The translations under genes were made by a program, and so were the position numbers. A stretch of 64,000 bases of DNA from Hallerella porci (GTDB lineage Bacteria > Fibrobacterota > Fibrobacteria > Fibrobacterales > Fibrobacteraceae), in assembly GCF_003148885.1 (NCBI RefSeq), contig NZ_QGHD01000005.1:62001-126000 (forward strand). Direction: 5' to 3'. A model generated the notes under the pieces. The model did no database searches and was not told where the DNA came from. It saw only the letters and a list, made by a program, of their open reading frames with translations. This document shows positions 1 through 9,973 of this stretch, one piece after another. Each line of letters opens with the position of its first letter. Within the stretch, counting starts at the first letter, position 1.

Positions 1-1047
1 GCAGCCGAATTTGAATTTGAAAATAATTCGCTCGGAAATGAAAATTGGAATCATTGGATTTTAGCTTTTAAAACGAGTTCAGGTTTATGGTATCTGCGCG
101 CCGATGCATATAGCGTGGAATCTTTTAGCGGGTCAAGTGTCGGCTATTATAAATCGTGGAATAATGATTGGGAAAAATTCAAAGCGATTTTCAAAAATGC
201 AAAAGTGAAAATCAAAGCGGTTCGAAGCGAATCGACGATAAACGTTTTTGTTTACGCAAAGGATTCTTTGGTTTATGCAGCGTCTGCGACGAATACACCC
301 GACAGCGATTACGAAATTTATTTAGGCGCGGATAACGCAGAACTTAAAATTTCAAAAGTTTCTATCGGCGAAAATTTAGAGCGCATTTTAGTCGGCGAAA
401 TCGACGATGCGGGAAATTATACTTCGGCATTTAACGCAAAGGTTTCGCAAGAATTTAAGGCGCCGGCGGGGAACTTTAAAATGAATTTAAAATTCGCGAA
501 TTACGGAAATGGCGAAGGCGCAAGCAACTGGGATAATTTCTTGATCCGTGAAAATGTAAATGGCAAAACGATGATTTTGCGCGCGGATGTTTACGCTCTC
601 GATGCTTTAGGAAATGTGAAATTTTCAAGCGATTGGGACTGGGATAATTTCTCGGAAATTATGCGCAATGCAAATGTCGATTTATCGATTGAACGTTTGA
701 AAGATACGATTCATTTTGCAGGAATTATTTCTGCGGAAAATGGCGACGTGTATCATTATGGCGCAATTCAAACGGGTGCATCGACCGATGAAATTTCGTT
801 TAGTCTAAGCGTCGAAAAAAGTGCTGTAGATTTGTTCGAAGTTTCGTCTTTCAAATCGGTTGGAAAAATTATCCCCAGCGATACGACGAAAAAAGATACG
901 TCGGAAATTGAAAAGCCCTCTTCGATTTTAGAAATTTCAAAGAATGCGCAAGCAAAAAAATCTTCGGTTTGGTTAGTGCGCAAAAATGGAAATGCCGAAG
1001 TGAAAATGAAAGGGAAAAGCTTTAGAATTAACGGAAAAAGAATGTAA
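1..1047 (+). CDS. Secreted two-repeat protein, 3' part (5' end outside window)
   Basis: The frame is open from base 1, so the true start lies upstream; the GTG at 115 is internal. About 348 residues are visible. Two copies of a similar module can be seen: the first has NWNHWILAFK and WYLRADAYSV followed by a WEKFKAIFKNAKV stretch, the second has NWDNFLIREN, MILRADVYAL and WDNFSEIMRNANV. Each looks like a beta-sandwich repeat of about 150 residues. A Thr/Lys/Ser linker follows, then a short basic tail ending SFRINGKRM, which resembles the C-terminal tails of secreted Fibrobacter proteins. I do not recognise the family. An extracellular, possibly carbohydrate-related role is inference from the repeats and the tail. 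Confidence 0.75.
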   Translation, partial: AAEFEFENNSLGNENWNHWILAFKTSSGLWYLRADAYSVESFSGSSVGYYKSWNNDWEKFKAIFKNAKVKIKAVRSESTINVFVYAKDSLVYAASATNTPDSDYEIYLGADNAELKISKVSIGENLERILVGEIDDAGNYTSAFNAKVSQEFKAPAGNFKMNLKFANYGNGEGASNWDNFLIRENVNGKTMILRADVYALDALGNVKFSSDWDWDNFSEIMRNANVDLSIERLKDTIHFAGIISAENGDVYHYGAIQTGASTDEISFSLSVEKSAVDLFEVSSFKSVGKIIPSDTTKKDTSEIEKPSSILEISKNAQAKKSSVWLVRKNGNAEVKMKGKSFRINGKRM

Positions 1048-1058
1048 GAAATGGCGTA

Positions 1059-1218
1059 GCCGTGCAACGCTGCGGGAAGTATTCAAATTACTTTTGAATT
1101 CTTCATGTAACTCTGCACGGACAGTTCAAAAGGGTTTTGAGGTATTCATGCAACTCTGCACGGACAGTTCAAAAGGGTTTTGAGACTTCGTGCAACTCTG
1201 CATAGTCAGTTCAAAAGG
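1059..1218. repeat. Tandem 42/43-bp repeats
   Basis: Three clear copies of a unit containing CTCTGCACGGACAGTTCAAA begin near 1102, 1145 and 1187, so the period is 43 then 42 bp. The third copy diverges (GCATAGTCAG). A weaker, more diverged copy (CGTGCAACGCTGCGGG) lies just upstream from about 1069. The array sits between a secreted-protein gene and guaB. The minus strand is open across it, but the putative peptide is made of the repeat itself, so I do not call a gene. Confidence 0.8.
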
Positions 1219-1296
1219 AAAATTCATTTTTATTTGCGTTAGCGACTGACGCCCGAAGGGTTCGGATTTTGCGGCACGAAGTGGCGCAAAAGCTGA

Positions 1297-2865
<1,569 letters not shown>

Positions 2866-2880
2866 ATAAACCAATTCAAA

Positions 2881-2909
2881 AAAAAGCTCCGCCACGGCGG
2901 AGCTTTTTT
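2881..2909. terminator. Bidirectional rho-independent terminator
   Basis: Stem AAAAAGCTCCGCC (2881-2893) pairs with GGCGGAGCTTTTTT (2896-2909) across a very short loop. It has A and T runs on both sides, so it can end transcripts of guaB and of the convergent recombinase gene. Confidence 0.9.
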
Positions 2910-2946
2910 CATGGAAAATCAAAATTGAATTGCGACAGTTTTGCTT

Positions 2947-3843
2947 TTAACCGCGCGGATGCGCTTTCTTAAAACTTTCGCGGAGACGTTCTGCGGAAAC
3001 GTGCGTGTAGACTTGAGTGGTTGCTAGACTCGAATGCCCGAGCATTTCTTTGACGCTCATTAAGTCGGCGCCATTTTCCAAAAGATGCGTTGCAAAACTA
3101 TGCCGCAGAACATGCGGACTCGCTTTGCCTTCCCAACCGATGCTGCGCAGTAAATCGTGAATGTCGCGGCGGAGTGTGCGGACATCGTGAGCGTTGCCGT
3201 GCTCGTTTAAGAAAACGGGATTTTTCCCCGAGGAATTTCTCCCGGCTTCGCTTAATTTTCCTTGATACAAATGAAACCAATGAATCGCTTCGTGGGTGAG
3301 TGGAACGATGCGTTCTTTGCCACCTTTGCCGAAAACTTTTACGGTGCGATTGGGAAAATCTAAACGGAGCCATGTCAAACTTTGACATTCCGAAATACGA
3401 AGACCCGAACCATAAATGAGTTCCAAAAGGACGCGGGCGCGTAACATCGGAAGCGTTGGATTTTCAATTTGCAAAAATTTTTCGTCGGCGAGATCTTTTT
3501 GCGAAAGGAAAGATACAAGTCGCTTCGGCTGCTTTGGCATCGGAATAATTTCGGCGGGATTATTTTCTAAGGCGTGGCTTCGGACAAGATATTTTCCAAA
3601 ACTTTTTAAGCAAGCGATGTGCAAATCGATGCTCGAAATTTTGAGATTTTCGTCTTGGCGCATTTCCCAAATAAAGCGTCGAATCGCTTCGGTGGTGAAG
3701 GCTGAAAGCTCTGCGTTTTCGGGAAGAAAATGTTGAAATTTTTCGAGGGATTCTTGATAAGTTTTGACGGTACGCGGAGAAAATCGCCGCTCTAGCGAGA
3801 TGTACTTCAAAAATTTTTCAACATGTTCCGAAAGGAATGCCAT
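2947..3843 (-). CDS. Tyrosine recombinase XerC/XerD
   Basis: Site-specific tyrosine recombinase of 298 residues, the usual length for XerC/XerD, which resolve chromosome dimers at dif together with FtsK. The N-terminal SAM-like DNA-binding domain covers about residues 1-90. The catalytic set is complete: R149 in SGLRIS, a lysine in FGKGGKER (about 173), H244 and R247 in HVLRHSFATH, H270 in LGHSS, and nucleophile Y279 in TTQVYTH. With no phage or integron genes nearby, a housekeeping Xer role is likelier than a mobile integrase. Whether it is XerC, XerD or a single-recombinase XerH-type system cannot be decided here. Confidence 0.93.
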   Translation of the reverse strand: MAFLSEHVEKFLKYISLERRFSPRTVKTYQESLEKFQHFLPENAELSAFTTEAIRRFIWEMRQDENLKISSIDLHIACLKSFGKYLVRSHALENNPAEIIPMPKQPKRLVSFLSQKDLADEKFLQIENPTLPMLRARVLLELIYGSGLRISECQSLTWLRLDFPNRTVKVFGKGGKERIVPLTHEAIHWFHLYQGKLSEAGRNSSGKNPVFLNEHGNAHDVRTLRRDIHDLLRSIGWEGKASPHVLRHSFATHLLENGADLMSVKEMLGHSSLATTQVYTHVSAERLRESFKKAHPRG

Positions 3844-3904
3844 TCCTCTTAAATTTACAAGTTTTTTCGGGCAAGATTTCGCGGAAAATTTTATCTTGTG
3901 AAAA

Positions 3905-5074
3905 ATGTTCCGCAGAATGGTAAAATCGCTGTCGATTCTTCTGGCGTTTGCCGCTTGGCAAGCGTGGGCGATGGATCGTGTGGTGGGCGCAAACGCTTCG
4001 CTTGATATTCATGCGGGCGCGCGTTCTGCTTCTCTCGGCGGAGCCTCTCTTGCTGTGGATCACGACCTTTTGGAACTTACTTCTAATCCGCAGCAATTAG
4101 CGAATGTTGAAAATTCTTGGGTCGCATTTAGCCATGTCGCTTACTACGAAGATACGCGTTACGATTATGGTGCGGTTCAATTTCCACTCGGCGAATTAGG
4201 CGGACTCGGAATTGCTTTTTCGCGTTTCGGTGCAGACGATATTCCGTGGATTGCCGAAGGAGATCCGCTGCCCGAAGGCTCGGATTATCGAACTCTTTCG
4301 ATTGCGGACTATGTGTTCACCCTTGCTTGGGGTCGTCGATTCTTGGATGATCGCTTGGATGTGGGCGTGAGTTTTCACGGACTTTACCGCGAACTCGATC
4401 AGACCGGTTGGGGATTTCGCGGAGACATCGGCGCCAATTATCATGTGCATCCGCAGTTTACGGTTTCGACATTTCTCAAAGGTTGGACTTCGTCCGCGAC
4501 GACTTGGGAAGAAGGAACTTTTGAATACAGTTCTCCCGAATGGTATTTGGCGTTGCATTTTGAACAGCCGATTTCTTATTTCTACGGAAAGCTCGGCGCC
4601 TATTGGCAAAGCGCGGGAATTTTGCACCGCGAAAACCGCGATGAAGATTGGGACGGTGAACCGCGCGGCGGCAGATTTTGGGAACATCCGGGCGATTGGT
4701 TTGGCGGCGGTCGAGCGGGCGTAGAATTTGCATTTGATTTTGGACTTTCTCTGCGCGCGGGTCTTGCAAGTCTTTCGGAAATGGAAAGCTGGACTGCGGG
4801 CGCGGGCATTGCGCTTTCGAATTGGCTGCGGGTCGATTATGCATTTGAATCGCATCCGACTCTTTCGGCTGTGCACCGCGTAAGCCTTGAATTTTCACCG
4901 GGATTATTCCTGTTCCCGAAGAAAAAATCGGAACCCAAACCGTCAGCGATGCAATCGCAAGCGATGGAAAAATCGGAAGAAGCAGAAGAAAAATCTGCGG
5001 TTTCGGAAATGGAACCGACTTCGGAAGAAACTTTGGACGAGGATTCTTCGGGTGGCATTTACTGGGAAGAATAA
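3905..5074 (+). CDS. PorV/PorQ-like outer-membrane barrel protein
   Basis: Predicted outer-membrane beta-barrel of 389 residues. A signal peptide (about 1-22, ending AWA) is followed by GARSASLGGASLA and a SNPQQLA segment, the hallmark start of PorV/PorQ and UPF0164-type barrels. Alternating aromatic strands run to about residue 335, then an acidic Glu/Ser tail to the end. PorV-type proteins assist type IX secretion in Bacteroidota. Such a role here is inference, supported only by sorting-tail-like C-termini elsewhere in the window. A second ATG at 3917 is an alternative start. It is the first gene of a five-gene plus-strand run and is divergent from the Xer gene by about 60 bp. Confidence 0.7.
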   Translation: MFRRMVKSLSILLAFAAWQAWAMDRVVGANASLDIHAGARSASLGGASLAVDHDLLELTSNPQQLANVENSWVAFSHVAYYEDTRYDYGAVQFPLGELGGLGIAFSRFGADDIPWIAEGDPLPEGSDYRTLSIADYVFTLAWGRRFLDDRLDVGVSFHGLYRELDQTGWGFRGDIGANYHVHPQFTVSTFLKGWTSSATTWEEGTFEYSSPEWYLALHFEQPISYFYGKLGAYWQSAGILHRENRDEDWDGEPRGGRFWEHPGDWFGGGRAGVEFAFDFGLSLRAGLASLSEMESWTAGAGIALSNWLRVDYAFESHPTLSAVHRVSLEFSPGLFLFPKKKSEPKPSAMQSQAMEKSEEAEEKSAVSEMEPTSEETLDEDSSGGIYWEE

Positions 5075-5088
5075 GGTATATTAGAATT

Positions 5089-5703
5089 ATGAGCGAACTC
5101 AATAATTTTCGAGCAGTTGGATTATTTGATTTGGTCTCGGCGCCGATTACTCCGATTGGAGCATTCGATGCAGAACAATTCAAAAAAGATGTGCAGCCTC
5201 TTTTGGATAAAGGCTCGAGTTTTATCGCAATCGATTTGACAGGAATTGATTTCCTTTATAGCGATGCTTGCAGCGCATTTAAAATAGTGCGGCAAGAACT
5301 TGCCGAAAAGAACGGCGCATTTGGCGTTCTCACGGATCACGATATCGTTGTCGATTGTTTGCACAAAGCGGGACTTGATAAAAGTCTTCTCATTTTCCGC
5401 AAAGAAGCGGACATGCTTTCGTTCTCTATCAAAGAAGATTCGCTCAAAAATGAAGAACCGGCTCCGGAACTTTCTGCCGAAGTGAAAAGCGAAAATCGCC
5501 GCCCGTCGGGATCGATGCAATCAATTCGTCGCCGTGTCACGGGACGCTTTACCAAAAGTTTTAATGCGATTCATAAAGATAATTCCATCAAGGGAATGGA
5601 TAATCCTTTCAAAGAAGAAAAGCAAAAATCGTCTGCGGGCATTTGGATTGTTCTCGCTCTTCTCGTCGTCGCTGGCGTTATTGCTTATATGACTTTGGTC
5701 TAA
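5089..5703 (+). CDS. STAS-domain protein with C-terminal membrane anchor
   Basis: 204 residues. Residues about 8-115 form a STAS domain (anti-sigma factor antagonist fold), with the core IDLTGIDFLYSDACSAF; S58 falls at the position of the usual phosphorylated serine, although the preceding aspartate is replaced by tyrosine. A charged linker (about 120-180) leads to one C-terminal transmembrane segment (IWIVLALLVVAGVIAYM). STAS proteins normally act in partner-switching or as transporter modules. A tail-anchored form is uncommon. It lies 14 bp after the PorV-like gene, and its TAA stop overlaps the next ATG by one base, so they are probably cotranslated. No kinase or phosphatase partner is seen nearby. 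Confidence 0.75.
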   Translation: MSELNNFRAVGLFDLVSAPITPIGAFDAEQFKKDVQPLLDKGSSFIAIDLTGIDFLYSDACSAFKIVRQELAEKNGAFGVLTDHDIVVDCLHKAGLDKSLLIFRKEADMLSFSIKEDSLKNEEPAPELSAEVKSENRRPSGSMQSIRRRVTGRFTKSFNAIHKDNSIKGMDNPFKEEKQKSSAGIWIVLALLVVAGVIAYMTLV

Positions 5704-6641
5704 TGGATTCGTTTCGCGAATACAAAAATTTGAAGCCGAAAAGGAAAAAGCGAATTCCGATTATTCGGACTTTGCTCGGTTTATTTTTGCTTTATGGAGT
5801 TTATTCGAGCGGAGCCGTTCAGAAAGCGTATCAATTTATCGAAGAAAAAAATCGTCATCCGCAAAAAGAATTGACTTATGCGGATTTTGAAACGGAATGG
5901 CGCGAAGGCTGTGAATTTTCTCACGGTTCGCCGTTTACGATGAAGAAAAAATTTTGGGGCGGTTGTTCGTGGACTTTAAAATCTGCGGCAGATATTTCAA
6001 TGCTTCCTGAAAATTCCTTTGTGCGTTATGTTGCGAATATTCCCGGAAGTTCGTATCCGCAGAAAGTGCATTGGATGTCGGATACCGCGAATTTTTGGAA
6101 ACCGAAAATCATCGGCGTGCAAAGCGATTCAACGGTGAACTGGTATTTTTATTGGATGATGGCGGATTCTTCGTATGCGTGGGTGCGCGCAGACGGTTGC
6201 CGTTATCCGGGAGTTTGTCCGCGGAATCCGCTTTCGGGCGGAGCAATTCCGATTTTTTCCAATTTCGATTTTGGCGGACGCGAAGAACTTTTGTTGAAAG
6301 ATCTTTTTATCGGCATCGGCGAAGCGCCGGTCTTTCCGATTCTCGCTGCGGAAATTGTTTCCGTCGAAAAAGATTCTCTCGGTTATAAAATTTTTCTCAA
6401 TCACGGAGGCAATTTATTTTCTCGCGTCTCGGGAATTTCTTTAATTTCTCCGGGGATTCAAGCGGGCGCAAAAATTCAAGCGGACGATGTTTTGGGACGC
6501 CTTTCGCCGAGCGATAGTTCTGCATTTTTCTTAGAAGTTTTGCGCAACGGTCGCTTTGTTCGTTGGGATGATTTTTACCGCGAAACGCATGTCGCCGAAG
6601 CAAATTATGTGACGCGTTTCCGAATGGATGCGGGGTTTTAA
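5703..6641 (+). CDS. Membrane protein with degenerate M23/LytM-like domain
   Basis: 312 residues starting at ATG 5703, which overlaps the STAS stop; an in-frame extension upstream lies inside that gene and is unlikely. A basic N-terminus and one transmembrane helix (about 20-37) put the rest in the periplasm. Residues about 205-288 follow the M23 peptidase pattern (YKIFLNHGGNLFSRV, GIQAGAKIQADDVLG, FFLEVLRNG), but the metal site is lost: SSAFFLEV replaces the HLHFEV motif, and the upstream H-x3-D is absent. It is therefore probably a non-catalytic LytM-like protein, as in NlpD/EnvC-type activators. The family assignment is inference from pattern, not from a search. Confidence 0.6.
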   Translation: MDSFREYKNLKPKRKKRIPIIRTLLGLFLLYGVYSSGAVQKAYQFIEEKNRHPQKELTYADFETEWREGCEFSHGSPFTMKKKFWGGCSWTLKSAADISMLPENSFVRYVANIPGSSYPQKVHWMSDTANFWKPKIIGVQSDSTVNWYFYWMMADSSYAWVRADGCRYPGVCPRNPLSGGAIPIFSNFDFGGREELLLKDLFIGIGEAPVFPILAAEIVSVEKDSLGYKIFLNHGGNLFSRVSGISLISPGIQAGAKIQADDVLGRLSPSDSSAFFLEVLRNGRFVRWDDFYRETHVAEANYVTRFRMDAGF

Positions 6642-7793
6642 ATGAAGCGCAGCATTCTTCTTTTTCTCGTGGGAATGTTTTTCGCTTGTTCGCAATCCGA
6701 CGATGGTCCCATCGATATTTATCCCGATGGATTTGATTTAGATGGCTACGGCTATGTGCTTTCTGCAGAAATTGATTCGGGATTTCGCTTTCATGTGCAA
6801 GGCGATACGATTCGACTAACTCTCGATAGCATGTGGACTTTTGGAAATTGTTTTTTGCGCAATATCGAATTGCATTTGAATTTTCAAGAAGATACAATCG
6901 CCGTTGTCACGGTAAAACTCGCCCTCGGAAATACGGGAATTACCGATTGCCCGAGCCCGATTTTCCGCCCCGATACGACTCTTCTCATCGCATTCCCAGA
7001 ATCGTGGAAATCGCGAAATATTCGGGAACTTCGCATCGAAGGAAATTCGCACAATGATTTTTTTGTCGGCAGCGAAGACACTTCGGTGGCTGCGAATGCG
7101 ACTTTTAAAGATTCCATTCTCATTCGAAAAGGCGAACTTCGCGCCGAAAGCATTTCGGTTTATCTCGATTCTTCGTTTAAAAATCCGTATAAATTTCCGC
7201 GTCGCACATTTAACGATACCGCAGGCGTTTTAACGGTGACGGATTCAATTCGCGTCGATACTTTTGAATTTCGCTATGTGAATGCAAAATGCAAAGTCAT
7301 TCACGATACTTGCGAAGTCATTCCCGATACGATTTGGAATACATCGTGGCGGCGCTTGGACACGAATACGGTGCAAATTCGCGCGGTTTGCGCAGCCGAT
7401 ACCGCAGGGGATTCTCTCGTTTATTGCAAAAGTTCAAACTGGAAAATTGATTCGACAAGTTTCAGCGATTCCGTTTACAATTACTTGGACACGAATTGGT
7501 TTAACACAAATTATTTCGTCGAAAAAATTCCGCATTGCGCGAGTTTAGATCACGGCGATTTTTCGGGAATGGTTTCGTTTGGACGTTACTTCACGACGAA
7601 ACATTTTGTATTCGTTCCCGCATCCGATGAAAAATCTTGCGGGCCTGCGGCGCATGCCGATTGGATGATTTTCGATTTAAAAACGAAAAAAGAAATTCTC
7701 GATTCCGCGAAGGCTGATACATTACTTTCTGCATGGAAAAAAGCTTCGGTGGGAATTGAAAAGGAAAAATCAAATGGAACAAAAAGACGTTGA
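6642..7793 (+). CDS. Putative lipoprotein of unknown function
   Basis: 383 residues with a lipoprotein signal (GMFFAC, lipidated cysteine at residue 16). The rest is beta-rich with many cysteines and DT/DS pairs and no recognised domain. It abuts the preceding stop codon and its 3' end overlaps the Nudix gene by 20 bp, so it belongs to the same operon. It is probably envelope-anchored. I do not recognise the family. Confidence 0.65.
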   Translation: MKRSILLFLVGMFFACSQSDDGPIDIYPDGFDLDGYGYVLSAEIDSGFRFHVQGDTIRLTLDSMWTFGNCFLRNIELHLNFQEDTIAVVTVKLALGNTGITDCPSPIFRPDTTLLIAFPESWKSRNIRELRIEGNSHNDFFVGSEDTSVAANATFKDSILIRKGELRAESISVYLDSSFKNPYKFPRRTFNDTAGVLTVTDSIRVDTFEFRYVNAKCKVIHDTCEVIPDTIWNTSWRRLDTNTVQIRAVCAADTAGDSLVYCKSSNWKIDSTSFSDSVYNYLDTNWFNTNYFVEKIPHCASLDHGDFSGMVSFGRYFTTKHFVFVPASDEKSCGPAAHADWMIFDLKTKKEILDSAKADTLLSAWKKASVGIEKEKSNGTKRR

Positions 7794-8508
7794 ATTTACT
7801 TTTTCCGATGAAGTTTTAGAAAGCGATCGCGATGCGGTTGTGAACAGTCAACTTTTTCAAACATGGCTGAAAAATTCTCAAGAAAAATTCATCGTTTCAA
7901 AAATTCATTTTTCTTCTGTGGATTTTCGGTTTAAAGATCATTCGCCGCTTTTCATTAAATTGACGGCGATGGCGACACTTCCCGATGGAAAACCGGTGCA
8001 CGGAATTGTTCTTGTTCGCGGCAATGCTGTGGGCGTTTTGGTCGTGCTTCGCTGCGAAGGAAAACCGTATTTGCTTTTGGTGCGGCAGCCTCGTTTTGCG
8101 ATTTCCGAAACGGAATCGTTAGAAATTCCCGCGGGCATTCTCGATTGGTCTTTGGATTATCGCAAAGTGGCGCTTTCGGAATTAAAAGAAGAAGCGATGA
8201 TCGATGCGAAAGACGAAGAATTGATCGACCTCACCGGCTTTTATACCGACGGAAAATTAGATGGTCACGCAGGAAGCTGCGGCCTTTTGGATGAACGCAT
8301 TCGTTTGTATGCAATTGAACGCGAAGTTTCTCCCGAAGAATTGAAACGTTTAGATGGTCGGCGTCAAGAATATACCGATGAAAATGAATGGATTAAAACA
8401 GTCGTGCTTCCTTACGAAGAAGCGGGAAAACAATTCATCGATCACAAAAATTTGTTAGCGATGTTTATGTATGAACGTTATCTGCGTTCGCAGGGCAGGC
8501 ACTTGTAA
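7774..8508 (+). CDS. Nudix hydrolase, ADP-sugar/ADP-ribose pyrophosphatase-like
   Basis: 244 residues from ATG 7774, chosen because an AAGG site lies 8-10 bp upstream; an in-frame TTG at 7756 is less likely. The Nudix fold is visible from about residue 74 to 225, with the box around EIPAGILDWSLDY and SELKEEAMI (G121, E136, E139, E140). The box departs from consensus: the first glutamate and the arginine are replaced. The overall arrangement resembles ADP-sugar diphosphatases (plant NUDX14 type), which cleave ADP-ribose or ADP-glucose. The substrate is inference. The last 44 bp overlap tail-to-tail with the PHP gene on the other strand. Confidence 0.78.
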   Translation: MEQKDVEFTFSDEVLESDRDAVVNSQLFQTWLKNSQEKFIVSKIHFSSVDFRFKDHSPLFIKLTAMATLPDGKPVHGIVLVRGNAVGVLVVLRCEGKPYLLLVRQPRFAISETESLEIPAGILDWSLDYRKVALSELKEEAMIDAKDEELIDLTGFYTDGKLDGHAGSCGLLDERIRLYAIEREVSPEELKRLDGRRQEYTDENEWIKTVVLPYEEAGKQFIDHKNLLAMFMYERYLRSQGRHL

Positions 8509-9967
8509 GCGCAAAATTTCCGTTTTCGGTTTCGGCTTCAGCGCGTAGATATTGAAAATCTTTTCGCGCAAGAGAAATCGTTAATTCAAATTCAGAAATT
8601 TTTTGGAAATCGATTTTTTCGATTTCCTTTTCTTTTTCGTCGGAAAATTTTTTCCCAAAAATGCGAATCGATTTTTGACTTCCGAAGTCCGAGTTGCTTA
8701 AAAAATGGAAAGTAACTTCGGATTGAGAAGTAGTCCACCAGAGCGCAGGTCCATCGGTTACATATAAATTCATTCCGCAGAAAAGTTTCAGCGGATTTTC
8801 GCCAAAAAGGACTGTGCGCACTTTGCCAAAAATGTGTGCGTGCGAACGTTTTAATCGGAAAAGCGGAATTTGAACGCCGGTGAATTCATTCAAATCGCCG
8901 TGTGCGTCGTTTCCGCCAAAGGGTAAAATGAAATTTCCTTTTTCAAGTTCCGAAATCCAAAAATTTTTTCCGCGGTAAAATCCCGCGTCGCGAGAACCGT
9001 TCCAAAATTCTAAAGCGACAATCGGATTTTTCGAATTCTTTTGTAAATCGTTCGCGCTCCAATCGCCGCGTCGAAAAATAAAGCGTTCTAAACGGCTCAT
9101 CGTTTCTTTTGGATGGGCAGCGATGCATGGCAAATTTGTTTTGTTTACGATTTCTGCAATTGAAAGAGTCGGCTTATTGTTTAACCATTTTCTGCCGCAG
9201 TCGCCTTCGCCGGGAACATAAAATGGATTTCCGGGAAAAAGCAAATGCACATTTTTGTTTTGTGAATTTCCCGCAGAAATTTCTTCGCCCGCAATGAGGC
9301 TTGGCGATGGCGCAAGTGCAGCGATTTCTTTTCGCAATTTTTCAAAGCGCACATTCGCATCGGCGCGAATCATATAATCGTTTTCGTCAAAGGCAAAATC
9401 GTAAGAATGATCGGTGCAAAAAACAAAATCCAAGCCGACGGATTTTGCGGCTTTTTGTAGAACGGCGGGCGATGCGCCAAATTCAACGGGGTCAGCCGAA
9501 ATGTAAGTGTGCGCATGCGTTTCGCCTGCGATAAATCCTGCGGGTTTTGGAATCGGATTTTGTAAAACGCAAATGCGGAGCGGAGTCGTCGTAAGTCCGC
9601 TTAAATTAAATCGGTGAATGCATTTTTCTTTGCCGTTGATTTTTATTTGAACTTGAGTTTCGACAGTATAATTTCCCGCGGGCATTTTCCCGCAATCGAT
9701 TTCGATAAAACGAAATGCAGAATTGACCAATTCGTTTAACGGTTGCCATTTGCGAATGCGCGTTTTTCCGCAGATAAAATCCGCCGAAAAATTTTTGAGA
9801 AAAACGGGAAAGCGATTGCCTTCGCGGATAATGAGAAAAAGTTTTACCGATTTTCCGGGGACGATTTGAAAGGGCGCATCAACAATAATTTCGGGCTCTT
9901 TTTTGTAAAGCAGCGACCAAGGAAGTTTGAATTTGTAATGAATTTCGGCGTATTCCGGCTTGAACAT
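8465..9967 (-). CDS. PHP-domain metallophosphoesterase, CehA/McbA-like
   Basis: 500 residues. An N-terminal beta-rich domain (about 1-145) precedes a PHP domain starting at GETHAHTY (H151, H153) with TDH (D186, H187), GEE (about 228-229), AAHP (H285) and GGNDAHGD (D354, H356), a complete set of metal ligands. The C-terminus (about 370-500) is again beta-rich. CehA/McbA-type PHP proteins hydrolyse phosphoesters or small carbamates; the substrate here is unknown. No signal peptide is obvious. It is the last gene of a minus-strand operon after the bamD-like gene and a barrel protein. Confidence 0.8.
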   Translation of the reverse strand: MFKPEYAEIHYKFKLPWSLLYKKEPEIIVDAPFQIVPGKSVKLFLIIREGNRFPVFLKNFSADFICGKTRIRKWQPLNELVNSAFRFIEIDCGKMPAGNYTVETQVQIKINGKEKCIHRFNLSGLTTTPLRICVLQNPIPKPAGFIAGETHAHTYISADPVEFGASPAVLQKAAKSVGLDFVFCTDHSYDFAFDENDYMIRADANVRFEKLRKEIAALAPSPSLIAGEEISAGNSQNKNVHLLFPGNPFYVPGEGDCGRKWLNNKPTLSIAEIVNKTNLPCIAAHPKETMSRLERFIFRRGDWSANDLQKNSKNPIVALEFWNGSRDAGFYRGKNFWISELEKGNFILPFGGNDAHGDLNEFTGVQIPLFRLKRSHAHIFGKVRTVLFGENPLKLFCGMNLYVTDGPALWWTTSQSEVTFHFLSNSDFGSQKSIRIFGKKFSDEKEKEIEKIDFQKISEFELTISLARKDFQYLRAEAETENGNFALTSACPANADNVHT

Positions 9968-9973
9968 AGCGGA

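Noticed and set aside
2947-3843. Integrase of a mobile element
   Set aside because: No attachment repeats, tRNA target or phage genes nearby; size and motifs fit a housekeeping Xer recombinase.
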